Source: Whitmania pigra
Lineage: Eukaryota; Annelida; Clitellata; Hirudinida; Haemopidae
Direction of reading: 5' to 3'
Assembly: GCA_021613335.1 (NCBI GenBank)
Contig: JAJTWR010000293.1
Span: forward strand, 186,501 to 250,500
DNA length: 64,000 nucleotides
The notes beneath the pieces were generated by a model. It ran no database searches. It saw only the letters and a list, made by a program, of their open reading frames with translations, and was not told the origin of the DNA. Shown here in pieces: positions 23,940-34,884 of the stretch (position 1 is its first letter; each line of letters opens with the position of its first letter). Position numbers and translations under genes: made by a program.

Positions 23940-24909
23940 CATCATTTCAAGACTCGATTAAGCACATACAAAATTTGTGTGAATCGCTTGACTCTGGGAT
24001 AGAAGGATAAAGTGTACCTCAGAGATAAAAAACAAAGTAGACAGCAGAGATACGAAATGCGAAAGCGAGCTCCGGCGTTGAAAGTCCATCACAAGAAAAA
24101 ACGCCTCTTCTGGGCCAAAGAGATGGTCAGCTACAACAAAAGATGGGAACGCGTAATTTTCACAGAAAAAAAAATTCAACCTTGATGGGCCAGACGGCTG
24201 TAAATACTACTGGCATGATCTCAGAAAAGAAAGAGAGGTTTGTTATAGCAGAAAACACGGAGGAGGCTCTGTGATGGTCTGGGGAGAAATTTCAGCATTT
24301 GGGAGAACTGAACTGGTGATTTTGAAAGGGAGGCAGGACTCTCAGAAGTACATCAAAATGCTCAAGGATTATCTCCTTCCTTTTGCTGAAACAAAACAAC
24401 ATGTTTCCAAGGCAACCAGAGCATATTTCCAGGAGTCCAACATGCAAGTGATGGACTGGCCGGCGTGTTCACCCGGCTTGAATCTGATAGAAAATGTCTG
24501 GGGCCTTCTTTTAAGATCACTTTATGGCAATGGACAGCAATATAACACAGAAAATGAATTTAAAGAAGCGATTTGGAGCGCCTGGAGAAATTTGGATGAA
24601 AACATCATCAAAACACTGATTTTCTCCATGAAAAATAAACATTATTTCATTTAGTTTTAAATAAAAATACAATTGCCAAAATACTGAAATTCATGAGTTT
24701 TTTTGTAACCTGTCGTAACAATATTTATATGCAAAAAAATGGATTTTTGAGGAATTTGCGCTTAATTCTTGATCAAAGTGAAAAAAATATACGAGTTATG
24801 TTTTTTAAGTATATTACACAGTTCTTCTAAATTTGAGTTTCGTACGATAATTTAAACTTCAGTTATTACAAAAAATGGGGACTGTCGTAACATTTTTTCT
24901 AGCACTGTA
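23940..24909 (+). mobile_element. Tc1/mariner-type transposon, 5'-truncated
   Basis: The right terminus ends ATTTTTTCTAGCACTGTA. Its reverse, TACAGTGCTAGAAAAAATG, is a typical Tc1 inverted-repeat start at a TA dinucleotide. The left terminus is absent. The transposase remnant lies inside. Confidence 0.78.
24048..24654 (+). pseudogene. Tc1-like transposase remnant lacking the second catalytic Asp
   Basis: It reads APALKVHHKKKRLFWAKEM, a frame shift near 24180, then FNLDGPDGCKYYW (first catalytic D), GGGSVMVWGEISAFG and WPACSPGLNLIENVWG (catalytic Glu in LNLIE). The FQQDNAxxH block that normally supplies the second Asp is missing. After LLPFAETK the text goes directly to QHVSKATRAYF. It is a dead DD34E-class copy with a small internal deletion and a frame shift. 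Confidence 0.82.
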
Positions 24910-25740
24910 TGTCCTAACGAGCTACTAGCAGAGCGGAAAACCTGGAGTAGATTGATGGTTGGATGGACAGGCGGATGGATGGCCCATCTGCCAGCCCATG
25001 TGATAGTGGAAGCAGTTCTAAATGGCATTCATGGTGAGATGTTTGCCAAAGAATTTGGAAACATTACCGTTTCTTAAGTGTAAGTATTTTAAGAGCAGCG
25101 GGATTATTCCACAAACGTGCCATAAGTAACAGACAATTTTGTTTAATATGATGAATTATTAATACAACGCTTCGGTAGACGAGTGATTAAGACTTTGGCC
25201 TTAGTGCGACTCCATTAGGAGTTCAAATCCTCAAGAGCTTTTATAATTAATACCTGAGGACATTATTCCATCATGTGGGAGATTTTATGATAACTTGGAT
25301 TCAGACATGGAATAGACGTTCGCATTTTAAAAAAATGGTCTAATTTTTGCATTCCTATTGAGAGGCAACGCAGTTGCGAAGTGTGATCATGAGTGAAGCC
25401 AGATCAATTTGGCGAGCGATTAAGTCTCTTGTGCTAAAGTGAAGCTAAATGTAATTATTGGAGCTTCACTTCCAAGATTCTGATTAATGAATGTAATAAA
25501 CGTCATTCAACTAATAAACAAAACGTTGTGATATATAGTGGAGCCCACCAGGAGGTGCGAGCACTTAAAAATAGGCCCCACCTTCATAAATAAATTCATT
25601 TAATTAAATTATGATTATCCGTATTTATTTGTTGTATATGTTTTAAATGGAAATACTAAACACTCAAAAAAACAATTTCATTTACAATAATGTCATAGCA
25701 GTGTAACGCCTAAATTAATTACAACAGCCTTTCTCGTCTT
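24910..25740. other. Intergenic sequence with a tRNA-like remnant
   Basis: No coding signal. It includes short GGAT-type repeats near 24955 and the tRNA-like stretch listed separately. Confidence 0.5.
25168..25243 (+). other. tRNA-like (Leu/Ser type) pseudogene or SINE head
   Basis: GGTAGACGAGTGATTAAGAC resembles a Leu/Ser tRNA D-arm (GGTAGCCGAGTGGTTAAGGC). 40 bp on, GAGTTCAAATCCTC fits a T-arm/box B. The T-stem is imperfect and the acceptor ends do not pair well, so it is not a functional tRNA gene. Confidence 0.45.
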
Positions 25741-25744
25741 GACT

Positions 25745-26222
25745 TCCGTCATCTTCTGTAATTTCCCCATGGAATCTTTCTCTTCCCCATTCTATGTGGC
25801 TTACAATCAGTAGTAATATCACATTTTTGAGCCAGCTGAGTTAATTTATCCTCTATTTGTTGAAACTTGTACTCAAATTCATTTCGAATGTTTTTCATAT
25901 CATTTTCAAATTGCTGAAATGAGAAGCTATTCCCAAATTAATAGCACTTTTCTAAAAAACATGTGGACAAGTTGAGAGCTATTGAAAGATGTTGAGAGAT
26001 ATTGGAAGATGAGACAAACTTCCAGAAAAAAAATGTATTTTAACTCCAGAGTTAAAAAATAATTGAGTTTGAACCATGGAACTTACTGTGTCAATTAGAA
26101 TAAAATTTAAATTATATGCACAGCAGTTCTTAAAGACTGCATTGGGAGCAACCTCCCTAATTCTAGTTTGACGAACTGCTATTTAACCGTACATCGTACG
26201 AGCTCCATCATGTGGCTGATTG
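25745..26222 (-). pseudogene. Degenerate hAT transposase (DUF4371/ZMYM1-like) fragment
   Basis: On the minus strand: HDGARTMYG, a stop, IREVAPNAVFKNCCAYNLNF, then ILIDTVSS. This fits the SYDGAxxMSG...NALYVHCxAHxLNLVLVDxVSS pattern of hAT proteins. Several stops and frame changes follow. The last part reads QIEDKLTQLAQKCDI. No termini were identified. Confidence 0.55.
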
Positions 26223-27844
26223 TAACACATTTGTCACAAATACAAGTTTTTTAACCACGGACGTCATTTCAGATTATTCCACAGAGACCAAACAGTTTAA
26301 TAAGTTCCAAAAAATTGCCTTTATTTGCTTATTGGCAAATCCAAATCATGATTCTCGCGATGACCACGGAGACAATACCAGTTTTCCCAAAAACATAACG
26401 GCATCTATGATCATCCTATTTCTATTCTGCTGTTAAAAGATCAGACAATAATCTATCATTAAATAAACGGAATTTTGTAAGAAAAGTTCAATTAGTAAAT
26501 CAATTTGTCCTTCGTAACATAATGGAGTCGTAATTAAATATAATATTTTGTTAATCTTGAAAAAGCCCCATTTTTAGAAAATGATCGTAGGGGGAGTTTC
26601 CATAGGGCCATTTCTTTTTTGAAATACCAGGATCGCTTTCGGGCTAAAACTTGTTTACAAAAGTCATGTCACGTGACACCAGGGATGTGCTGTCACTGCA
26701 AATTCAAATTAAACTTGTCGAAAATTAGAATGAGCCGTAAATGTCGATTTATTGCGCATTAGTCTACGTAGGCAATTGTCAGTGTGCGCCATTGCCATGT
26801 GAGATATCGCCATTTGAGCAACAGGCTGGTCACCAGGAAGTCATCTGTTTGCGAGAACACATCCAATTTGCTGATGGTCACTTAATTACTATTTTATTTA
26901 TTTTGATAGTATTTTTGTCTACTACTAATTTGAGCACCAAAATATTCAACTGTTAAGTTTCACCCAAGCTATCGACAATAACTAGTGCAGGGAACACCAT
27001 CGACTCTCCAGATTTGAAGGATGTCAAATTAAGTCATAATATCCACATTCAATTTGTAAATTGCAATTACGATAATTACGACAAATAAACTGTTGTAGTT
27101 GGGCGCAATGATTAACTGCTTCTCTGTGGTTAGGTAGTTGGGGAACTTCGACTTATAAACGACGTTCTTAATGTTGAAATTGTCATACGACTCCCCGTCA
27201 CGGTTAAAAATAGATCTATGGCTTTACTGAAGAATAATGTTGCTTTTATTTATTCAGCTAATTTCTTGGCAGGCCAGGTAAATTGGTAATTACCAGTGAT
27301 AGTAATAATTTATTTCCCCTGGTTGAAAGTTATTACTTTGTTGGACATTATTTTGAAAATGCATCATCTCAGAAGGTGACTTCTTTGGATGTTTAATTAA
27401 ACCCTAACCCTATTGTTAACCCTAACCATCGTTTTGGAATGCTCTTAGAAGACACAGAAAGCGTCTAACCCTAAGCAAATATCGTTTTATTGAAATTACT
27501 AGAGCAATAATATATGATTTATCTTGAAAAACTCGTGGTTTTCTCAAATGGTTCTCAAATTCTCTCAATTCTTTGTATCACTTGTTTAAGCAGTCAGGAA
27601 GGAGTCTTATAAGAATGAAAGTGTTTTTTTCCAATGTTTGCAAACCGTAATCCCACCATAATCATTTAATCACAATGCAAAGAAATTAGTCTAATGCTTG
27701 CATTTTAGATTGAGGGAGAGGATTTCAAATTTATCAAGTGAGTTGAAATTTATTTTAATAAATAATTTATCACCTCCATTAACCTACTCCTTAGGTTCAA
27801 ACAGAAATGAACAAAGTCTAGAAGGCAATTTGAAAAATGCTCAG
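26223..27844. other. Intergenic sequence upstream of the phosphatase gene
   Basis: No recognised gene. Short telomere-like ACCCTAACCC units lie at 27401-27427. Exons for an N-terminal/extracellular part of the downstream phosphatase could be here, but I could not identify any. Confidence 0.45.
27401..27427. repeat. Short interstitial telomere-like motif
   Basis: ACCCTAACCCTATTG, then TTAACCCTAACC: two short blocks of the CCCTAA (TTAGGG) metazoan telomere unit. Another CTAACCCTAA occurs near 27466. Too short to be more than a remnant. Confidence 0.5.
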
Positions 27845-28859
27845 ATTTATTTGAAGGGCCTAGAGAATTATTTGAAAAGTCATGAAGCAGAAATTCACAA
27901 GCAGTTTGCTGTAGGGTTCTGAATTCTATTGATGACTATACAAAGAAATATCTATCAAATGATATCATTATTTATAGAATATGCCAAAACAGATGAGCAA
28001 AGTCTATAAGTTTGGAGCAAAGGTGGTACTCCAGCCAAAAAACAGATATGAAAACATAATTCCCTGTAAAATTATTTCCTAGAATCTTTAAAGACAAGAA
28101 GTTTTATCAACCATACATTTTTTTATTGTTTATTATTTCTGATAACGATAACAATTCTTTCAGATGACTTCAACAGAGTGAAACTCAGCATCCACAATTC
28201 TCATGGAGAACATTCGGACTACATCAATGCAAGTCACATTACCGAGGTAACAACAGGATGTATTTCATAACGACAACATTATTATCCTTTAATAACTGAT
28301 GCCAAGATTCTTATCTGCAATTACAGGAAGGTTCTGAAATGAATGCAAAGATCATAGCAGCTCAAGGTCAACATTTTATTGCTAATTATTTTTTGAAACC
28401 TCATTTTATCCACATTTATGCTGATTGGTTGATTTATTATCGTCAATTTACAAAGTTGGGATCTCCATGCATTCCTTGTAGTATTGCATTGATTTAACCA
28501 ATACTTACTACTAATAATATTAATTTTAGCATGTCAATGTTTTAATCTGCAATATCATTATTTAATTGGTTATCATTCTGAATCAGTATACTTATTGAGA
28601 TATTGCAGTTAATTCTAAAATAATTGAACAAATCAGTTTAACAGCTAATCGTTTTATTGAAAATCCAAGTTATAAAATTCTAAGTCATTATTTGACAGGA
28701 CCCACAGACAGTTCTTTGGAAGACTTCTGGTTGATGGTTTGCCAAGAAAATGTTGACGTCATCGTCATGTTGACCATGACATACGAAGAAGGAGAGGTTG
28801 GAGTCATTTGAAGTTTTGTTGAATCTAATTAAATTTTACAAGTATTATTATTATTATTA

Positions 28860-28909
<50 letters not shown>

Positions 28910-28925
28910 GTTGTTGTTGTTGTTG

Positions 28926-28998
<73 letters not shown>

Positions 28999-31900
28999 AT
29001 TATTATTATTGTATTAGATTAAGTTAATACAAAAATTAATAAATAATAAATATCATGTTTTAAATTCAATTTTCAAGTTTAGGTTATTCAATTTAAGATT
29101 TTTGTTTAACAACATGGCACTCAGAGTAATAGTAATAGTAATAATATAAGTATTACTTCATGCTGATTCAAATATTATTTATTTGAGGAATAAAATTGTT
29201 CACTATTTTACTTCTTTAGTAATCAAAAGCATTTATATTTTTTTCAAAAATTTATTAATAATCAAAATGAAACAGAGCAAACAAAAAAAAAGCCAACAGG
29301 AGGATTAATAAAGAACTCCTGAATCAGCTTTAAGGAAAAGCAAGCTTCCGCTGGCAAGCTGACCCAGAAATATCAATTAATTGAAAGAACAATAATAAAT
29401 CTGTCAAATAAACAATTAATCGAGAATACCATGAACTAAATACAATTTAAAGGACAATTTAAAATATAAATATAATAGTATGAATTTTAACAATTTTTTC
29501 CCAGCACAAATGCTCTCAATATTGGCCAGAATCCGAAAAGGCCTTCACTTGTGGGAAGATCTCTGTTAGCCTCGAATCAACACAGAAGTGGCCTCATTTC
29601 TTTGCAAGGAAACTTTCTGTCGTGAATGTATTTATGTTTTCATTTTTTTGTGAAAATAATTAGCTGTAGATAAATAGCTTAATATTTAATTGTTTTGCTA
29701 GATATTTCCAATAAATTAAATAGTTAAAGAATGATTTAAATAAGTTAACTAGTTTAGTTAGGTGAATCTTCCATAAAATTAATATGAAGAAAGAATCGGG
29801 TGAGATCAGAACAGTGATGCACTTCTTATACACAAGTTGGGAAGGCAAAGATGTTCCTGATCACATTGAGAGTCTCCTTCATCTTAGGAGAAAAATGGTC
29901 GAAACTTCTCAGAATAAACTTCTTGTTCACTGCGAGTGAGTTGACGAATTTTTTAATCAGAAATTTTACTCATAATTTGTAATCGCCATCTTCAAATAAG
30001 TATTTGTATGGTGACTGTTGAGCATTTGGACATTTGTTGTTTGATGGTTTATGATTTGATAATCAAACATTCATGAAATTGAAGCAATGGTGTTGGAAGA
30101 ACTGGAACATTCCTGGCCATCCACTTCCTCCTGAATGAGGCTGCCAAACAAGGATCTGTCAACTTCTTACAATGTCTCAAGTCTCTCAGGTCACAAAGAC
30201 CACAGATGATTCAAAATGTGGTGGGTATGATTTATGTTTATTGGGAATAATTTAAGCTGATTTATTTGTTTTGAAGGACTTATTAAATGATTATAAGAGT
30301 TTCTTGAAAAGTTATTGACACACTCAATCTCAGATCCTGAATGAAACAAATTTTAAATTTCAGAAACAGTATCTGCTCTGCTTTCAAGCTGTTTTGTTGG
30401 AGCACACAATTGGAAACACCAGCATCCCTGCACAGAACTTGGATTTGTTCAGGAACAACTGAAAGACTTTAATAGGGAGGATGAGGATGGAATGAGTCTC
30501 ATCAGGAAGCAGTTTCATGTGAGTTTATTGTTGCACTAAAATATTAATAGTAATAATAATAATAATAACAATAATATCAGTAATATTTTTAAAATAATGC
30601 AAATTCTGATGATAATAATAATAACATTTGTATAGAATGATTACATGATAATTAATATTACGTTATTTATTGTTAAATGCAAACTATTCTAAACCAGGAT
30701 TTATGATCTGTAGGTCATACAAGAACTGACAGAGCATCGTAAACCATCCAGTTGGCCTTTTTGTTGATTTTTTCAAGGAAATACTTTTGATGCAATGATA
30801 ATGTGATAATGTCTTTAATAACATTTGAATAATGAACCAATGCAGATGATAATGTGTTTCTGAGCGTAGCACCACAGAATAATTGGTATGGGCACTACTT
30901 TTCTGTGAGTGGAACAACTTTTACTATTTGTTAATGATATTAGGATTTGTTTAATAATCTTATTATTGGCTAATTATTTAATGTGAAACTTATGAAAAGT
31001 TTCATTTTTTATTATTTAAGGTTTTTAATAAATTTTTTAAAGGTATCGAAAAATTTCAATTTCAGGGATTGAAGAAAGCTTCTGCATTTGTTGCTGGTGT
31101 TGTCGATAAGGACTTGACAATCATTGGCCTCGTCAACATTCTTTCACAGCCTGGTTCAATTGCTCTTTCATTTGAAAATTCAAAAGATGAGGTAATTACT
31201 TTTTTCTATATAGATTTTTAATCTTTCTGCTGATAAAATAACTTTTGCTTACTAAGAAACTTTGTGAATGATAATTTATTGAGTACGATATAGAAGTATT
31301 TGTTTATTAGTTGGTTGAATGTCTGTTGGATTAATTAAAATCCTCAAATATTTTTTTAACATTAATGCAATATTTTGTATACTTTTAAGCATTGGACATT
31401 TTTATTTGATCAAAACAGAGCATCTTAGCTGCTCTCCTTCCTCCAAAAGATGAGATGATTAACGTAGAAGACCAAATTCTTCAGGTGAAAAGCATAAAAG
31501 ATTTGCAAGGCATCTCTAAAACGACTTATGAACTTGTGTCTGCTTTTGAAGACAATATTAATGTGAGACATTTTCTGAACAAAAATTCCAATGACTGGCT
31601 CTTTACTAAGTTACAATTTAATTTAATTAAAATATCAAAGAAAATGGTTTAATTTAAAACTTTTCTATTGATTCCTGTAGAGCAACATGATAACAAATTC
31701 AAGGGAGTTCTCAGTGATTCGAGTTCCAAACAAGTTTCGAACACATGCTCAAATGATCAGCATCATTTGGAGGTTGATAAATGAGGAACAGGAACGAAAC
31801 CACATCTTCCTGCTTGGAAAGTTTGAGATTCATTTTATAGAATTGATAATTTAACAGAAATAATTTGATAAGTATGCTGCATATTATTAGCCATGTCAAT

Positions 31901-32331
31901 AGCAACATTTGATTTGTGCTACTTATGATAGTTACCTAAAATGTCCTTAATCAAAGATTTAATAATTCCATTATTTCCAATTAAGCTTCCATTCAGAAGT
32001 TGGAACATTCATGGCTGCCAGCATTATTTTTGAGATGATGGGCTGTTACAAAGAGGCAAACATATTCCAGGTGGCACTGGATCTGATTCTTGACCATCCT
32101 CATGTCTTGGATCTGGTTAGTTGGAAAAGTTTTAAAATTTGATGATGTTATTGCTAGTGACTACTGAGGAATTTAGTTGGATAGATATGAGAATGTGTTG
32201 GTTGTTATAATTTCCCTATTGCCTATTACTTTTTATTTTAGGTAAGTTATTCCATCCTCCATGCCCTTGCTGAACAACATCTTTTACTGAAAACTAATAA
32301 ACCTGAAAATGAACCAATTTCTGAAGAATAA
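27845..32331 (+). CDS. Tandem-domain receptor-type protein tyrosine phosphatase, probably inactive (3' part)
   Basis: Exons: 27845-27910, 27978-28065, 28164-28246, 28327-28366, 28699-28796, 29505-29627, 29790-29935, 30085-30220, 30364-30518, 31066-31191, 31419-31562, 31681-31820, 31986-32115, 32242-32331. Nearly all junctions keep phase. Domain 1 has the pTyr loop KNRYENIIPYD, SDYINASHI, DFWLMVCQENVDVIVML, KCSQYWPE, then the P-loop HCDNGVGRTG (HCX5R intact, split by an intron). The WPD loop reads TSWEGKDVP, so the general-acid Asp is missing. Domain 2 is highly diverged: MISII and SEVGTFMAASIIFEMM mark the P-loop area, but Cys and Arg are gone. This layout matches PTPRA/PTPRE-like receptors. 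Exon 9 needs a 1-nt frame shift near 30432-30435. The extracellular and membrane parts were not found. AATAAA at 32386. Confidence 0.82.
28834..28996. repeat. (TTA)n/(TTG)n microsatellite in a phosphatase intron
   Basis: Trinucleotide array with a TTG block inside TTA flanks. It lies in the intron after the exon ending at 28796. Confidence 0.95.
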
Positions 32332-32385
32332 TGTTGAGTGAAATTTTCTCTAAAATTAAGAATTGGTAAAGTGGCATCTGTTGCA

Positions 32386-32391
32386 AATAAA
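32386..32391 (+). terminator. Poly(A) signal AATAAA of the phosphatase gene
   Basis: AATAAA 55 nt after the stop codon at 32329-32331. Confidence 0.6.
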
Positions 32392-32877
32392 ATGGAGTCT
32401 TAAACAAAATCTTGTTTTTATGGTTGTGTTGATTTTGTCAAAAATGAGACAAGGCAGTGTGATTTCATGTGCCACAGGAAAGCCAACTCAGGCAATTTAG
32501 AAAATTCTGCAATGTTTGTTATTAAAGACTCGACTTCACGGATGAAAAATAAGATGGAAAAATTCGAATATGTGAGGTTATGATAAACCTTATACATCTT
32601 ATATCGAGTTCTAAGAAGTGACGGACCATGACTAATTTAACGAGTTATTGGGAGTATTTTTTGAATCAGCTTTATTGCAAAACGCTCTGCTAGCATATCT
32701 TGAGTATAAAATTCAGCACAATTATGAATACATTCTTTATGACACATTAGGCATAAATTTTTATTTTCAAAAACATTTTTGAGCAGTCGACTTTTAAGTT
32801 ACTTTTATAGTTTTCTGTTTTTTTAATTAGAACGGGTAACTTTTATTTTTGTTTACATGTAGTTCGGCTCGATTGTA
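32392..32877. other. Spacer between phosphatase gene and foldback element
   Basis: AT-rich sequence; no gene or repeat seen. Confidence 0.5.
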
Positions 32878-32886
32878 CGAATCTGA

Positions 32887-34884
32887 ACTGGAGTAATCGC
32901 AGTTTAATATCTGTACAGACATTCCTTAGTAAACAAAGATAAACCACGCCCCCCTATTATAATAATAAATTATGTATATGTTGAAATAAAACAAAACAAA
33001 TTATTTCAACACAAAACGTTGTTTAATTATTAAAAAATTAGTGAAAATTTATAATATATATGTATTTAGAATATCTGTGTCACTTAAGATAGTTACACAT
33101 AATGAATGTCGCTTTTGTTAAACATTCAAAATGCTATTCCAAAATTAAATTTAATATACTTTTAACCGTATATATATAAATATTTTAATTTGACAAAATT
33201 GTTTCAAATTATAAATATATTTTATATGCTCCCAATATCAATATGTACTCGGAGAGCTATAAATGGATTTTTAACAGGGCTAATTAATGAACATTAACAA
33301 AAGACAAATAACACACAAAAACAGGTTATTTAAACTACACATATAAATGATGCAAGTGTTGAAATAATATTGAGCGTCTATAGCCCATCAATATCCATTT
33401 TGAGAGCTAAAAATAGATTCTGAATATCAAGACTCTTTAAGCCATACAGATAATGAGGCTAGCTTGTCAAGCGTTGAACTAATATTATAATGAGTGCCTC
33501 TTTCCTATAGCCCACCAATATCCATATGGCGAGCTAAAAATAGATTCTGAATATCAAGACTCTTTAAGCCATATAGATAATGAGGCTAGCTTGTCAAGCG
33601 TTGAACCAATATTATAATGAGTGCCTCTTTCCTATAGCCCACCAATATCCATATTGAGAGCTAAAAATAGATTCTGAATATCAAGACTCTTTAAGCCATA
33701 CAGATAATGAGGCTAGCTTGTCAAGCGTTGAACTAATATTATAATGAGTGCCTCTTTCCTATAGCCCACCAATATCCATATGGCAGCTAAAAATAGATTC
33801 TGAATATCAAGACTCTTTAAGCCATATAGATAATGAGACTAGCTTGTCAAGCGTTGAACTAATATTATAATGAGTGCCTCTTTCCATATAGCCCACCAAT
33901 ATCCATATTGAGAGCTAAAAATAGATTCTGAATATCAAGACTCTTTACGCTATACAAATAATGAGGCTAGCTTGTCAAGCGTTGAACTAATATTATAATG
34001 AGTGCCTCTTTCCATATAGCCCACCAATATCCATATTGAGAGCTAAAAATAGATTCTGAATATCAAGACTCTTTAAGCCATATAGATAATGAGACTAGCT
34101 TGTCAAGCGTTGAACCAATATTATAATGAGTGCCTCTTTCCATATAGCCCACCAATATCCATATTGAGAGCTAAAAATAGATTCTGAATATCAAGACTCT
34201 TTACGCTATACAAATAATGAGGCTAGCTTGTCAAGCGTTGAACCAATATTATAATGAGTGCCTCTTTCCTATAGCCCACCAATATCCATATTGAGAGCTA
34301 AAAATAGATTCTGAATATCAAGACTCTTTAAGCCATATAGATAATGAGACTAGCTTGTCAAGCGTTGAACCAATATTATAATGAGTGCCTCTTTCCTATA
34401 GCCCACCAATATCCATATTGAGAGCTAAAAATAGATTCTGAATATCAAGACTCTTTAAGCCATATAGATAATGAGGCTAGCTTGTCAAGCGTTGAACCAA
34501 TATTATAATGAGTGCCTCTTTCCTATAGCCCACCAATATCCATATTGAGAGCTAAAAATAGATTCTGAATATCAAGACTCTTTAAGCCATACAGATAATG
34601 AGGCTAGCTTGTCAAGCGTTGAACTAATATTATAATGAGTGCCTCTTTCCTATAGCCCACCAATATCCATATGGCAAGCTAAAAATAGATTCTGAATATC
34701 AAGACTCTTTAAGCCATATAGATAATGAGACTAGCTTGTCAAGCGTTGAACTAATATTATAATGAGTGCCTCTTTCCTATAGCCCACCAATATCCATATT
34801 GAGAGCTAAAAATAGATTCTGAATATCAAGACTCTTTACGCTATACAGATAATGTGGCTAATGTTGAATTAATATTACAATGAG
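32887..34884 (+). repeat. Foldback left arm: unique terminus plus 12 tandem 127-bp units
   Basis: The unique part is about 32887-33380. It is followed by 12 occurrences of the unit marked by GATTCTGAATATCAAGACTC, spaced about 125-129 bp apart to about 34884. Units vary slightly: CATATGGCGAGC or CATATTGAGAGC, CTTTAAGCCATA or CTTTACGCTATA. Confidence 0.92.

Noticed and set aside
25168..25243. A functional tRNA gene
   Set aside because: Acceptor ends do not pair and the T-stem is imperfect, so it is listed only as a tRNA-like remnant.
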